Source: Oscillospiraceae bacterium | GTDB taxonomy: Bacteria; Bacillota; Clostridia; Oscillospirales; CAG-272 | Reading direction: 5' to 3' | Assembly: GCA_015064725.1 (NCBI GenBank) | Contig: SVRQ01000007.1 | Coordinates: forward strand, 19,460 to 83,459 | DNA length: 64,000 nucleotides | Part shown: positions 24,869 through 34,555 of the stretch, one piece after another | Layout: the number at the start of each line of letters is the position of its first letter | Position numbering within the stretch: position 1 is the stretch's first letter | Position numbers and translations under genes: made by a program | The notes under the pieces: model-generated | The model's database searches: none | The model's input: the letters and a program-made list of their open reading frames with translations, nothing else | Told to the model about the DNA's origin: nothing

Positions 24869-25999
24869 TTAAATTATATTTTCAAATATCCTCAAAAATT
24901 CATCTGCTTCTTTTTCTGTGTTGAAAACGGAAAAAGAAAGTCTTAACGCATCTCCTCCCGTGCCAAGTGAATCGTGTGCAAGAGGGGAACAGTGCATTCC
25001 CGCGCGCGTGCATATTCCTTTCTCCGAAAGAGATGAGGCGATCTGCGCGGAGCTTTTTCCGCTTACGTTTAATAATATCGTTGCGCCCGTGCTTTCCGCG
25101 GGCGTGTATATTTTTATTCGATCGTCTTTGCGAAGACGCGAAAGTATTCTTTCGCAGATACTTTCTTCATATTTTTGTATGCGTGACAGTCCCAGTCTTT
25201 TTACAAATCTCACGCCTTCGCAAAGCCCCGTTATATTAGGCACGGCAAGTGTGCCGGCTTCAAAGGATTCGGGCGGTGTGTGCCCCATTTCCGATTTTTC
25301 GGAATTAAGCCCGTTTCCGCCGAAAACGCTCGGCGAGAAAGTGCCGAAATCGAAATCGTCTGCAAAAAGGCAAAAACCGCTGCCTTGCGGACCGTAGAGT
25401 CCTTTGTGCCCGGGGGCGCATATAATAGATGCACCATCGTTTATATCAAGCTCGTATATTCCCGCGCTTTGCGAAGCATCGATTATATGGTACAGTCCGC
25501 GCGCACGGCAGAGCGCGGATATTTCTTTTACGGGCAGAACCTTTGGGCAGATATTGGAGGCATGCGTTGTTATAACGATGCGCGTGTTGCGGCGAAAGGC
25601 TTTTTCTATATTCAAAAGCGTTTGTTCGCTTGTGCCGAGCGCATCGAAAACGGTGTATGAAGCGATCCCTCTGCGGTAAAGCTCGCTTACGGGTCGATAT
25701 ACACTGTTGTGTTCAAGGTTGGATATTAAAATATGATCTCCCGGTTTTACCGCGCCGAATATAGCGGTGTTCAGCGCTTGCGTTGCGTTTTGCGTAAATA
25801 CCACGTTTTCCGGTTTTGTTCCGCCGAAAAACGAGGAAATCTCGCTTCGCGCATCATAAACCGCTTCCGCTGCGGCGAGTGCAAGGGGGTGCGCCCCTCT
25901 TCCGGGGTTGCCGCCGAGGTTTTTAAGGCAATTTACCATAGCGCGCACGACCTCCGGCGGCTTTGGAAAGGTCGTTGCGGCGTTATCGAAGTATATCAT
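24869..25999 (-). CDS. Cysteine desulfurase (class V aminotransferase family)
   Basis: A 376-residue PLP enzyme that takes sulfur from cysteine to form a protein persulfide. It opens with YFDNAATTFPKP, binds PLP through Lys199 in CAPGHKGLYG, and carries the sulfur-accepting Cys337 in RAGMHCSPLAH. Length and motifs fit the SufS/CsdB-like group. The gene immediately upstream in the same operon encodes a DUF3343 protein with a conserved Cys, the likely sulfur or selenium acceptor. It is therefore more likely part of a dedicated S/Se transfer pair than the general Fe-S cluster assembly enzyme. Confidence 0.92.
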   Translation of the reverse strand: MIYFDNAATTFPKPPEVVRAMVNCLKNLGGNPGRGAHPLALAAAEAVYDARSEISSFFGGTKPENVVFTQNATQALNTAIFGAVKPGDHILISNLEHNSVYRPVSELYRRGIASYTVFDALGTSEQTLLNIEKAFRRNTRIVITTHASNICPKVLPVKEISALCRARGLYHIIDASQSAGIYELDINDGASIICAPGHKGLYGPQGSGFCLFADDFDFGTFSPSVFGGNGLNSEKSEMGHTPPESFEAGTLAVPNITGLCEGVRFVKRLGLSRIQKYEESICERILSRLRKDDRIKIYTPAESTGATILLNVSGKSSAQIASSLSEKGICTRAGMHCSPLAHDSLGTGGDALRLSFSVFNTEKEADEFLRIFENII

Positions 26000-26012
26000 C
26001 GTGCTCTTTTAT

Positions 26013-26228
26013 TTAACGTACAATGTCTGAATAATCTATTTGGGCTATTTCCAAAAGCGAGGCGGCGCGCGCAAGATGGTAAAAACTTACTTCAACGCCG
26101 AAGCGGCAGCCGTGAGCTCTTTCTTTAGGCGCGCGGACGATTCTTGCCGCGATCCCCTCTTTTTCAAGCAGCCGCGCGGCTTTTACCGCCGATGTCTGCG
26201 AACCCGTTATAATGATTCTTTTTTCCAT
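26013..26228 (-). CDS. DUF3343 putative Se/S carrier protein
   Basis: A 71-residue protein: beta-alpha start MEKRIIITGSQTSAVKAARL, then a single conserved Cys41 in AHGCRFGV, then a helix. DUF3343 proteins are small carriers found beside cysteine desulfurases, with the Cys thought to accept sulfur or selenium. The ATG at 26228 is preceded by GAGGAT; the frame extends upstream but without a plausible start. It ends 13 bases before the desulfurase start, so the two form one transcript. Confidence 0.85.
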   Translation of the reverse strand: MEKRIIITGSQTSAVKAARLLEKEGIAARIVRAPKERAHGCRFGVEVSFYHLARAASLLEIAQIDYSDIVR

Positions 26229-26438
26229 ACGGGTATCCTCTTTTTTAAATTTGCGGAATTTTGCTTCCGCACTACAGTATATGCTTTTCCGAAGCGGATG
26301 CCAATAAAAGAGCTTCTGCCTTTTGGCAATAATAATTATATAGCTTTTGTAGTTGACACTTTTTTGATTTGGTGATACCATATATAATGTAAATATTATA
26401 TTAAAATAATATATATTCTGCTTGAGGTAGATACATTT

Positions 26439-28496
26439 ATGAAAATAAAAAATATATTTTTCCTATCTCTCGTTCTTGCTTTCGCGCTATCTGCGGTGTG
26501 CGGTGCGGCAAGCGTTCGCGGAGATATGGACGGAAGCGGCACGGTGGATACGGACGACGCTATATATCTTCTTCGCCACGCGCTTATGCCGGACAGATAC
26601 CCGATATCGCAATCGGGCGACGTGGACGGAAGCGGCACGGTGGATACGGATGACGCAATATATCTTCTTCGCCACGCACTTATGCCGGACAGATATCCGC
26701 TTAGATCCCCTTGCATTGAGCATACGGAGGAGATCATCCCCGCTGTGGCGGCGACCTGCACCCAAACGGGTCTTACCGAAGGCAAAAAATGTACCGTTTG
26801 CGGCGAGATCACCGTAAAACAAACGGAAATATCGGCACTGGGACACAAGGAAGAGGCTATCCCCGCTGTGGCACCAACGTGTACGGAATATGGCTTGACC
26901 GAAGGGACCGGGTGTTCTCGATGCAATGAAATATTTAAAAAGCAGTATAAAATAGCACCTCTGGGTCACGATTACAACAGCGCACTTTGTCTTGAGTGCG
27001 GGGAAACGATCGTATTTACGCCGAACAGATATTTTTATTTCGAGCTTTTGGATGACGGCACTTACAGCATTGAATACAACAGCAATTTGCCGCAGCTTCC
27101 TAAGAACGTGGTCGTTCCTCCGACGTATAGCGGAAAGCCGGTTACAAGCATCGGCTTCCAAGCTCTTTTCCAAGAGGACGTGATGGAGACCTGTATGCTT
27201 CCGAACACTATCACCGTTCTTGACTACGGCGTTTTCCGATGCTGTGACAGACTAAAGACCGTTATGATACCGAGAAATGTAAAAACGATGGATCATAATA
27301 TGTTCTCTCAATGCCCAAAGCTTGATGCGGTGACTATACCCGCAAGCGTTACAAGCATTGGCTTAAATATGTTTATTTATTGCCCAGAGCTTGAATATAT
27401 AAACGTTGAAGAGGGGAACAGGTATTATAAATCCGTTGACGGTGTTCTTTTCAATAAAGCGGGAACTGTTATTTACGATTATCCCAACGGAAAACCGGAC
27501 GAAACGTACGTTGTGCCGCACGGTGTCACAACTGCGGAGCATCAATCCTTTTTGCAGGCTTGCTATCTAAAGCACGTTATCCTTCCCGACACGCTGACAA
27601 CTGTAGCCGCAGGGCTTTTCTTCGGGTGCGATGCGCTTGAATCCGTGTATATTCCCAAGAGCGTTAGAACTATAACAACAGGCTCTTACGTTACTCTCGT
27701 TGGCGAATGTCCAAACTTTACGGAATTTATAGTTGACGAAGACAATCTTTATTTCAGCTCCATAGACGGAAATCTTTACAATAAATCGGGAACGAAGCTT
27801 ATCTCCTATGCCGTTGGCAAAAAGGATGAGACCTTTGTTATTCCGAGCACGGTCAAAACATTGGGTAACTACTGCTTTGCAAGTGCAAACAACCTTAAAA
27901 CAATGACTATACCGAAAACGGTAACTACGTTTGAAGGATATGAGTTCCACGAATGTAACGGGCTTGAGACCGTTATTATAGAGGACGGTATCAAAAAGCT
28001 GACCAAAGGTCTTTTCTATCAGTGTAAATCGCTTAAAAAGGTTGTTATACCCGAAAGCGTAACGTATATAGATAACGGCTGTTTCCGCGATTGTGAATCT
28101 CTTTGTGAGGTCAATTTCCACGATAAGCTTACGTATATCGGTTATACGGCGTTCAGATACAATAATTTTACTTCGCTCATGCTTCCCGGAAGCTTGAAGA
28201 GCGTTGAATATGCGGCTTTTGCCGTGAGTCATAATCTTAAAACGGTTACGCTCGGCGAGGGAATTACAAAAATAGACGAGGATGCATTTTATTACTGCGA
28301 TGCCCTTACGGAAATATATATCCCGAGCACGGTAACGTATATCGGAGAGAATGCATTTGAACAGTGCCAAAGACTTCAAAAAATTTATTTCAATGGTACT
28401 AAAGCACAATGGCTTGCTGTTGAGAAAGATCCGAAATGGAACAGAAATACAGGATATTATAGAGTGTACTGCACAGACGGTACTCTTTCAAAATAA
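26439..28496 (+). CDS. Secreted dockerin and leucine-rich-repeat (BspA-like) protein
   Basis: A 685-residue protein. The signal peptide (residues 1-24, cleavage near CGAAS) is followed at once by a type I dockerin, two EF-hand-like repeats with DMDGSGTVDTDD and DVDGSGTVDTDD, each followed by AIYLLRHALMPDRYP. Next come two repeats with Cys-x2-Cys pairs (KCTVCGE, GCSRCNE) and a third (CLECGE), as in some surface-protein zinc-ribbon-like linkers. The rest is LRR_5/BspA-type repeats (pattern LKTVxIPxxVxxIxxxAFxxC). It would attach to a cohesin-bearing scaffold and bind a partner through the LRR surface. The ATG follows GAGGTAG; TTGACA at 26353 is a candidate -35 box. Confidence 0.92.
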   Translation: MKIKNIFFLSLVLAFALSAVCGAASVRGDMDGSGTVDTDDAIYLLRHALMPDRYPISQSGDVDGSGTVDTDDAIYLLRHALMPDRYPLRSPCIEHTEEIIPAVAATCTQTGLTEGKKCTVCGEITVKQTEISALGHKEEAIPAVAPTCTEYGLTEGTGCSRCNEIFKKQYKIAPLGHDYNSALCLECGETIVFTPNRYFYFELLDDGTYSIEYNSNLPQLPKNVVVPPTYSGKPVTSIGFQALFQEDVMETCMLPNTITVLDYGVFRCCDRLKTVMIPRNVKTMDHNMFSQCPKLDAVTIPASVTSIGLNMFIYCPELEYINVEEGNRYYKSVDGVLFNKAGTVIYDYPNGKPDETYVVPHGVTTAEHQSFLQACYLKHVILPDTLTTVAAGLFFGCDALESVYIPKSVRTITTGSYVTLVGECPNFTEFIVDEDNLYFSSIDGNLYNKSGTKLISYAVGKKDETFVIPSTVKTLGNYCFASANNLKTMTIPKTVTTFEGYEFHECNGLETVIIEDGIKKLTKGLFYQCKSLKKVVIPESVTYIDNGCFRDCESLCEVNFHDKLTYIGYTAFRYNNFTSLMLPGSLKSVEYAAFAVSHNLKTVTLGEGITKIDEDAFYYCDALTEIYIPSTVTYIGENAFEQCQRLQKIYFNGTKAQWLAVEKDPKWNRNTGYYRVYCTDGTLSK

Positions 28497-28510
28497 TTTT
28501 GGAGGGAAAA

Positions 28511-31500
28511 ATGAAAAAAACAAGTAAAATATTATTGCTCGCACTTGCGTTTGCGTTCGCTTTTTCTGCGGTGTGCGGTGCGGCAAGCATTCGCGGAGAT
28601 ATGGACGGAAGCGGCGCGGTGGATACGGATGACGCTATATATCTTCTTCGCCACGCGCTTATGCCGGACAGATACCCGATAGCGCAATCGGGCGACGTGG
28701 ACGGAAGCGGCGCGGTGGATACGGACGATGCAATATATCTTCTTCGCCACGCACTTATGCCCGACAGATATCCGCTGAAGCCCGAAAAGCTTTATTCGGA
28801 GGGGCTTGAATATACGCTTAGCTATGACGGTACGTATTACACAGTTTCGGGTATCGGCTCCTGTATGGATACGGATATAATAATTCCCGAAACGCACGAG
28901 GATCTGCCCGTAACGGCGATAGGTTACACCGCGTTCCAAAGCTGCAAAGGACTCAAGAGCATAAAGATCCCCGAAAGCGTAACGAGCATCGGCGTCAGAG
29001 CGTTCGAGGATTGCACGGCGCTTGTAAGCATTACGATACCGAAAAGCGTTACGAATATCGGAACCAACGCATTCGCGTATTGCCTCAGCCTTGAAAGCAT
29101 AACCGTGGAAGAGGGAAATTCCGCCTATAGATCGATAGACGGAAATCTCTATAATATCGAAGGTACGGAGCTTATACAGTATGCTCCGGGCAAAAAAGAC
29201 ACTTCGTTTAACGTTCCCAACGGTGTTACGATCATAAGAGATTCGGCATTCCAAAGCTGTGAAAGCCTTACGAGCGTGACGATGCCGAACGGAGTTACAA
29301 GTATAGGCAGCTACGCATTCAACGGATGCACAGGTCTTGCAAGCGTAAGTATGCAGGATGGACTTACAAGCATTGGCAAGCGCGCGTTCTATTATTGCAT
29401 AAGCCTTACAAACGTAACTATACCGAACGGTGTTACGGTCATAGGAGATGATGCTTTCAGAAATTGCACCGTGCTTGCAAGCGTAACTATACCGAAGAGC
29501 GTTACGACGATAGGAGGCTATGCGTTTGCAGGCTGTAAGGCTCTTAGCACGCTGAATTACCTTGGCACGGCTATGGAATGGGAAGATGTTGAGAGAGGCG
29601 GCTATTGGGACCACGAAACGGGCAAACACACCGTAACAGTTGTCGGCCCTTATACGTCCCCTGACCTTGCGTACACACTTAGCTATGACGGTACTTATTA
29701 TGAGCTTTCTGGCATCGGCTCCTGCACGGATACGGATATAGTTATTCCCGAAACTTACAAAGGCTTGCCTGTAGTGTCTATCAAAAAGGACGCTTTCCGC
29801 GGCAACGAAAAGATAACCTCCGTGGTTATTCCCGCGAGCGTGAAGAATATAGGATATATGGCATTTACCTCCTGCAGAAAAATGACGAGCGTTACTTTCT
29901 CGGAGGGACTTGATGTTATCGGAGCGTATGCGTTCAGCGATTGCAAATTGCTTGAAAATATTGAAATACCAACGAGTGTTACGAATATAGGCGGATATGC
30001 CTTCGGCGGATGCTCGGGATTTACGGAGGTTACCGTTCCGTCAAGCGTAAAGATCATCGGCAAGGCGGCGTTCTATAATTGCTATAAAGTTACAGCCTTT
30101 ACCATTGAAGAAGGTGTGGAAGTAATTGATGAGCTTGCTTTTTGGAACTGCAGCGGCATTACGGAAATTATTATCCCCGCAAGCGTAAAGACCATTGGCA
30201 ACGAAGCGTTCAAGGGATGTACAAATCTTGCAAGCATAACCTTGGGAAGCGGTGTTGAAAGCATTGGCGACTTTGCTTTCGCAGGACTTAAAAAGCTTGA
30301 CGGTATCACTATTCCCGAATGTGTTAAAACACTTGGCGAGGGCGCGTTCAAGGATTGTACGGGTCTTGTTAACATAACTATTGAAAACGGCATTGAAGCT
30401 GTAAGCATCGGCACTTTCCGCGGTTGTACAAATCTTGTGAAGATCGCATTGCCCGAAAGCGTGAAAGCTATCGGAAACGAAGCGTTCTGCGGTTGTGCGG
30501 CACTTACAAGCGTATCCTTGCCGAATGGCATTACGTCTATTGGCAACAATGCGTTTGAGAGTTGCTACAGCCTTGAAAGCATAGAGCTTCCCGAAAATCT
30601 TGAAACTATCGGATATTATGCGTTCGCAAACTGCTATAGACTCGGCAGTATAATTATTCCCGAGGGCGTTACAAGCATCGGCGATTGTGCGTTCTATTGG
30701 TGCGAAGGACTTAAAACGGTTTCCATACCGTCAAGCTTGAACAAGCTTTCGGACGCAGTATTTGCAAACTGCTCCGGCATTAAGAGCGTTATTATCCCGG
30801 ATGGCATTACGGATATCGGCTACGGCGCGTTCAGCTGCTGTACCGCGCTTGAAAGCGCGGTCCTCCCGCAGAGCCTTATAAGTCTTGGCGGCGAAGCGTT
30901 CTACGGATGTTCCTCCCTTAAAACAATCTCGGTTGTCGGGACCCGTGAAAAATGGGATTCCGTTACAAAGGGCGATAATTGGAACTACGGTACCGGTGAA
31001 TATACCGTAAATATCATCAAGCTCCTTACGGAAGACGAATGGAAAAACGCTTTTGCATCGAATAACTTTTATAACGTAACGATGCATTACAACGATGAGG
31101 TATGGGAAACTCTCCCTGACGGAACGCTCCGCTGGCTTATGGTGACACAGGAGTACGACGGGGAATATCTCCGTTACAAATGGTCTATTGACCTCAAGGA
31201 GGTTCCCGACTTCGGCGGAGATACCGTTGAGGCTGTTATAAAAAACAGCAAGGAATACATCGAACAAAATAATATTTACGACGTAATATGCACGGAGGAG
31301 CTTTTGGAACTGTTTTCCGGCTACGGAGATGCGTATTCCGATTTCAGATACGATGTTGCGACGGACACTTATTTCGACGGTGAAGTAAGCTTTGCCTTTG
31401 AAAACGGAAAGATAAAAGCTTATTCGGTTGATGAAATGACGTTCACCTTCGAAAAGTACGGAACGACGAAGGTAGAACCTCCCGTTAAGACCTCCGAGGG

Positions 31501-33175
31501 GCTTTCGTATATGCTCCTCTCCAATAATACGTATTCCGTTACGGGTCTTGGCACCTGCAAGGATACGGATATAATTATACCCGAAACGTATAGCGGTTTG
31601 CCTGTTACGCGAATAGAGGGATATGCGTTCCAAAATTGCACGGGTATTACAAGCGTAACTATACCGAAAAGTGTTACTGTCATAGCTTACCAAGCGTTTT
31701 GCGCCTGCAAAGACCTTGAAAGCGTAACGATCTTGGGCGGTGTTGTCGGCGGATGGGCATTTCAGAATTGCCCGAGCTTAAAGACGGTAACGATGGATAA
31801 CGGCGTTACAGCCATAGAGGAAAATGCGTTCAGCAATTGCGCGGCTCTTTCAAGCGTAACTATCCCCGAAAGCGTTACGGCGATAGGAAACCAAGCGTTT
31901 TTTGCCTGCACATCTCTTACGGATGTGACCGTGCCCGAAAGCGTTGTAAGCTTGGGAGATACCGTATTCTACGGTTGCACAAGCCTTGAAAGCGTGGCAT
32001 TGTCGGAAGGCATTACAAAAATACCCAACTATGCTTTCCAAAACTGCACTGCTCTTAAAAATATAACTATACCGAACGGTGTTACGACCGTGGGCACATC
32101 TGCATTTTACGGCTGCACGGGTCTTACGAGTGTAACGATGCCGAAAAGCATTACGATCATAGGAAGCGGTGCGTTTGCAGGCTGCAGAAAGCTTGTAAGC
32201 ATCACCTTCCTCGGTACACAAGCCGAATGGAATGCGATAACCAAGGGTCAAAACTGGAACAAGAACACGGGCGATATCATTCTTGCCTTTATCGGAGATG
32301 ATAACGATAAGGATTTTTCCTCTCCTGAGCTTTATAGCGGTACATACGGCTACGAATATCTCGGCACACTTGAAAACGGCAATGCATACCAAGAGTTTTA
32401 CAACAGACTTGACAGCGTTATATCAGCCTTCCATCTTGATATGGATACCGACCTTTCGGAAGAAACGAAAAGGCTTGAAAGAGTTTCCTACAACGATCTG
32501 GGCATAACGTATGACGAGGCTGTGCGTGTTTACAGCATCTACAGACACGACCATCCCCTTTATTACTGGATATCGAATTATTGGTCCCACATATACGGGA
32601 CGAACGTAGGCTATCTTGCCCCTATCGTTGATGAGGACTATTGGAGCGCGGCGGAACGTGCTTCCTGCCACGAGGCGATATATGCAGGCGTTGAAGAATA
32701 TAATGAGATATTCGGGGAAGAGGACAGCGAGTATCAGCTTGCTCTTGCTATAAGAGACGGCATTTGCGCCGCCGTGGACTATACATACGAAGAAGACGGC
32801 AGAACCCCTTCCGACGAAAGATGGGCGCATAACATTCTCGGAGTATTCACAAAGAAGGGGGCTGTGTGCGAAGCGTATGCGGAAACGTTCCAGCTTTTGC
32901 TCAATTTCAAGGGTATTGAAAATATTTACGTAACAGGCACTTCAAACGGCGGACGCCACGCTTGGAATCTTGCCCGTATGGATGACGGACAATGGTATTG
33001 GTTCGATATTACTTGGGATGATTCCTCTTATTTTGCATATACTTACTTCTGCGTACCCGAAACAAGTGAATTTATGTCAAATCATACCCCGTTTACGCCC
33101 GAATCCGAGGCGGCGTACGATAAGCTCTACACTCTTCCCGAAAGAGCCGGCGAAGCTTTTGACATCGGCGCATAA
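28511..33175 (+). CDS. Giant secreted dockerin-LRR protein with C-terminal transglutaminase-like domain
   Basis: A 1554-residue protein. Signal peptide, then a dockerin nearly identical to that of the preceding gene (DMDGSGAVDTDD, DVDGSGAVDTDD). Three blocks of LRR_5/BspA repeats follow, each opened by a 'GLxYTLSxDGTYYxxSGIGSC' type segment. Between blocks 2 and 3 is a non-repeat domain (about 840-1000). The C-terminal ~230 residues hold a transglutaminase-like fold with the triad Cys1453 (GAVCEAYAE), His1483 (GRHAWNL) and Asp1499 (WFDITWDD). It may crosslink or cleave proteins at the cell surface. GGAGGG gives ATG at 28511. It lies 14 bases behind its paralog, so they are one operon. Confidence 0.92.
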   Translation: MKKTSKILLLALAFAFAFSAVCGAASIRGDMDGSGAVDTDDAIYLLRHALMPDRYPIAQSGDVDGSGAVDTDDAIYLLRHALMPDRYPLKPEKLYSEGLEYTLSYDGTYYTVSGIGSCMDTDIIIPETHEDLPVTAIGYTAFQSCKGLKSIKIPESVTSIGVRAFEDCTALVSITIPKSVTNIGTNAFAYCLSLESITVEEGNSAYRSIDGNLYNIEGTELIQYAPGKKDTSFNVPNGVTIIRDSAFQSCESLTSVTMPNGVTSIGSYAFNGCTGLASVSMQDGLTSIGKRAFYYCISLTNVTIPNGVTVIGDDAFRNCTVLASVTIPKSVTTIGGYAFAGCKALSTLNYLGTAMEWEDVERGGYWDHETGKHTVTVVGPYTSPDLAYTLSYDGTYYELSGIGSCTDTDIVIPETYKGLPVVSIKKDAFRGNEKITSVVIPASVKNIGYMAFTSCRKMTSVTFSEGLDVIGAYAFSDCKLLENIEIPTSVTNIGGYAFGGCSGFTEVTVPSSVKIIGKAAFYNCYKVTAFTIEEGVEVIDELAFWNCSGITEIIIPASVKTIGNEAFKGCTNLASITLGSGVESIGDFAFAGLKKLDGITIPECVKTLGEGAFKDCTGLVNITIENGIEAVSIGTFRGCTNLVKIALPESVKAIGNEAFCGCAALTSVSLPNGITSIGNNAFESCYSLESIELPENLETIGYYAFANCYRLGSIIIPEGVTSIGDCAFYWCEGLKTVSIPSSLNKLSDAVFANCSGIKSVIIPDGITDIGYGAFSCCTALESAVLPQSLISLGGEAFYGCSSLKTISVVGTREKWDSVTKGDNWNYGTGEYTVNIIKLLTEDEWKNAFASNNFYNVTMHYNDEVWETLPDGTLRWLMVTQEYDGEYLRYKWSIDLKEVPDFGGDTVEAVIKNSKEYIEQNNIYDVICTEELLELFSGYGDAYSDFRYDVATDTYFDGEVSFAFENGKIKAYSVDEMTFTFEKYGTTKVEPPVKTSEGLSYMLLSNNTYSVTGLGTCKDTDIIIPETYSGLPVTRIEGYAFQNCTGITSVTIPKSVTVIAYQAFCACKDLESVTILGGVVGGWAFQNCPSLKTVTMDNGVTAIEENAFSNCAALSSVTIPESVTAIGNQAFFACTSLTDVTVPESVVSLGDTVFYGCTSLESVALSEGITKIPNYAFQNCTALKNITIPNGVTTVGTSAFYGCTGLTSVTMPKSITIIGSGAFAGCRKLVSITFLGTQAEWNAITKGQNWNKNTGDIILAFIGDDNDKDFSSPELYSGTYGYEYLGTLENGNAYQEFYNRLDSVISAFHLDMDTDLSEETKRLERVSYNDLGITYDEAVRVYSIYRHDHPLYYWISNYWSHIYGTNVGYLAPIVDEDYWSAAERASCHEAIYAGVEEYNEIFGEEDSEYQLALAIRDGICAAVDYTYEEDGRTPSDERWAHNILGVFTKKGAVCEAYAETFQLLLNFKGIENIYVTGTSNGGRHAWNLARMDDGQWYWFDITWDDSSYFAYTYFCVPETSEFMSNHTPFTPESEAAYDKLYTLPERAGEAFDIGA

Positions 33176-33215
33176 GCTTTTGAGGCATACGAACGGTTCA
33201 ACGGCGAAAATATAT

Positions 33216-33265
33216 AAAAGTGCGATCTGTTTTCCTTCTTAAGGAAAGCAAATCGCACTTTTTTT
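33216..33265. terminator. Terminator of the dockerin-LRR operon
   Basis: A long imperfect stem (AAAAGTGCGAT...TTTCCTT with AAGGAAA...ATCGCACTTTT) with T run. It may also serve the convergent SGNH gene. Confidence 0.82.
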
Positions 33266-33281
33266 AACGAAGTTAACTTTG

Positions 33282-34463
33282 TTACTTTTTCTTTATGATG
33301 ATTCCCGCGCATATGCTTATCAATACGACAATGGCGATGCATATGAATATGGGGGTTTTGATACCGTATGCGCTCGGCGGGACGGGCTCTGTCGGTATCT
33401 GCGGCTCTGCTGTCGGTACGTTTGTTGAAGCTGTACTGTCCGATAGTGTGGGCAACACGTTTTGATTTGTGTCAGCGGTTGCCTTGACAGAGGTATTTTG
33501 TATGGAGCTTGCCTGCGTTTTTGCAATTTCGGTAGTTTTAGCGGTTGAGGTTTTGGCCGTCGTTTCGGTCTGCGTGGTTACAGCTTGCGTAAGAGTTGTC
33601 TGCGCGGTCGTTACAAACACTTCTGTGGTTGCAATCGCTTGCGCGTTTTCCCCGTAAATATTGCCTATAATGTCCGCCATATATGCGTGACCCTGCGCTG
33701 TGGGATGAAAATCCCACGAGGTATAAAAATATTTGCTGTTGCCGTTCATACCGCTTGCCACGTCCGCTATAAGAAACGTGCCGTCAAGCTCATTTTGCAG
33801 CTCGTAAAAGGTGCTGTTTATCCGTTGTATATAGCTGTCTATAAGGGTGCCGACGTCAAAGCCGAATATTTCATACTCCGAGTTTCCCAGGTAAGGATTA
33901 TATAGTGTCTGTACGATTATAACGGCTTGCTCGTTTACCGAGCGCAAAAGCCTTAGCGCATCCGCAAGATTATTTTTAAGCGAGGAGAAAATGCCTGCTA
34001 TATCAGCATCTATCGTATCAAAGTTTATATTAGCTCCGTTGAATACACCGGCGATATTTATTTCTTTTATAAGTTTTTGCAAGCTTTGCGGGGGAAGCCC
34101 CATAGCGCTCATTTTTTCGCTTACCGATTTCGCAAGAACTATATCCTTGTTGGCGATAAGGTCATTGCCGCCGATGGATATGGTAATGAGCGCGGCATCC
34201 TTGACGGATGGCGTGTTGGAGATAACATTGAGCATATCTGCGCTTTTATCGCCGCTGACAGCATTATTTTCGCAATAAAGACCGAATTTTTTCGCGATCA
34301 TTGCTGGATACGTTTGATTTACGTTATCTATTCCATAGCCGGAGGCGATGGAATCTCCGAAAGCCACGCATAGCCTTTTTTCTTGAGATGCCAAAACTCT
34401 TGGGGAAAAGACGGCGGCAACGGCAAAAACTAAGCAAATAAAGAGTATGAATATCTTTTTCAA
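33282..34463 (-). CDS. Secreted, membrane-anchored SGNH/GDSL hydrolase
   Basis: A 393-residue protein. Signal peptide about residues 1-25, then an SGNH esterase domain: block I AFGDSIASGYG (nucleophile Ser38), block III SIGGNDL, block V WDFHPTAQGH (Asp and His). A Thr/Ala/Gln-rich linker of about 90 residues follows, then a C-terminal membrane helix and a KKK tail. This is a surface esterase tethered to the cell, probably de-esterifying polysaccharide or lipid. Translation begins at TTG (34463) with GAGGAG upstream; no ATG fits before the signal peptide. Confidence 0.9.
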   Translation of the reverse strand: MKKIFILFICLVFAVAAVFSPRVLASQEKRLCVAFGDSIASGYGIDNVNQTYPAMIAKKFGLYCENNAVSGDKSADMLNVISNTPSVKDAALITISIGGNDLIANKDIVLAKSVSEKMSAMGLPPQSLQKLIKEINIAGVFNGANINFDTIDADIAGIFSSLKNNLADALRLLRSVNEQAVIIVQTLYNPYLGNSEYEIFGFDVGTLIDSYIQRINSTFYELQNELDGTFLIADVASGMNGNSKYFYTSWDFHPTAQGHAYMADIIGNIYGENAQAIATTEVFVTTAQTTLTQAVTTQTETTAKTSTAKTTEIAKTQASSIQNTSVKATADTNQNVLPTLSDSTASTNVPTAEPQIPTEPVPPSAYGIKTPIFICIAIVVLISICAGIIIKKK

Positions 34464-34555
34464 AACGCTTCTCCTCTGTTCGGGTTGATTTTTCTTTTGT
34501 TTCGTGTTAATATTATGTATAATAATATTATACTACATTTTTCGGAGAAATAAAT

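Noticed and set aside
28511..33175. LRR repeat DNA examined as a possible CRISPR or tandem array
   Set aside because: Repeat units are in-frame codons of an LRR protein with variable sequence, not identical direct repeats with spacers.
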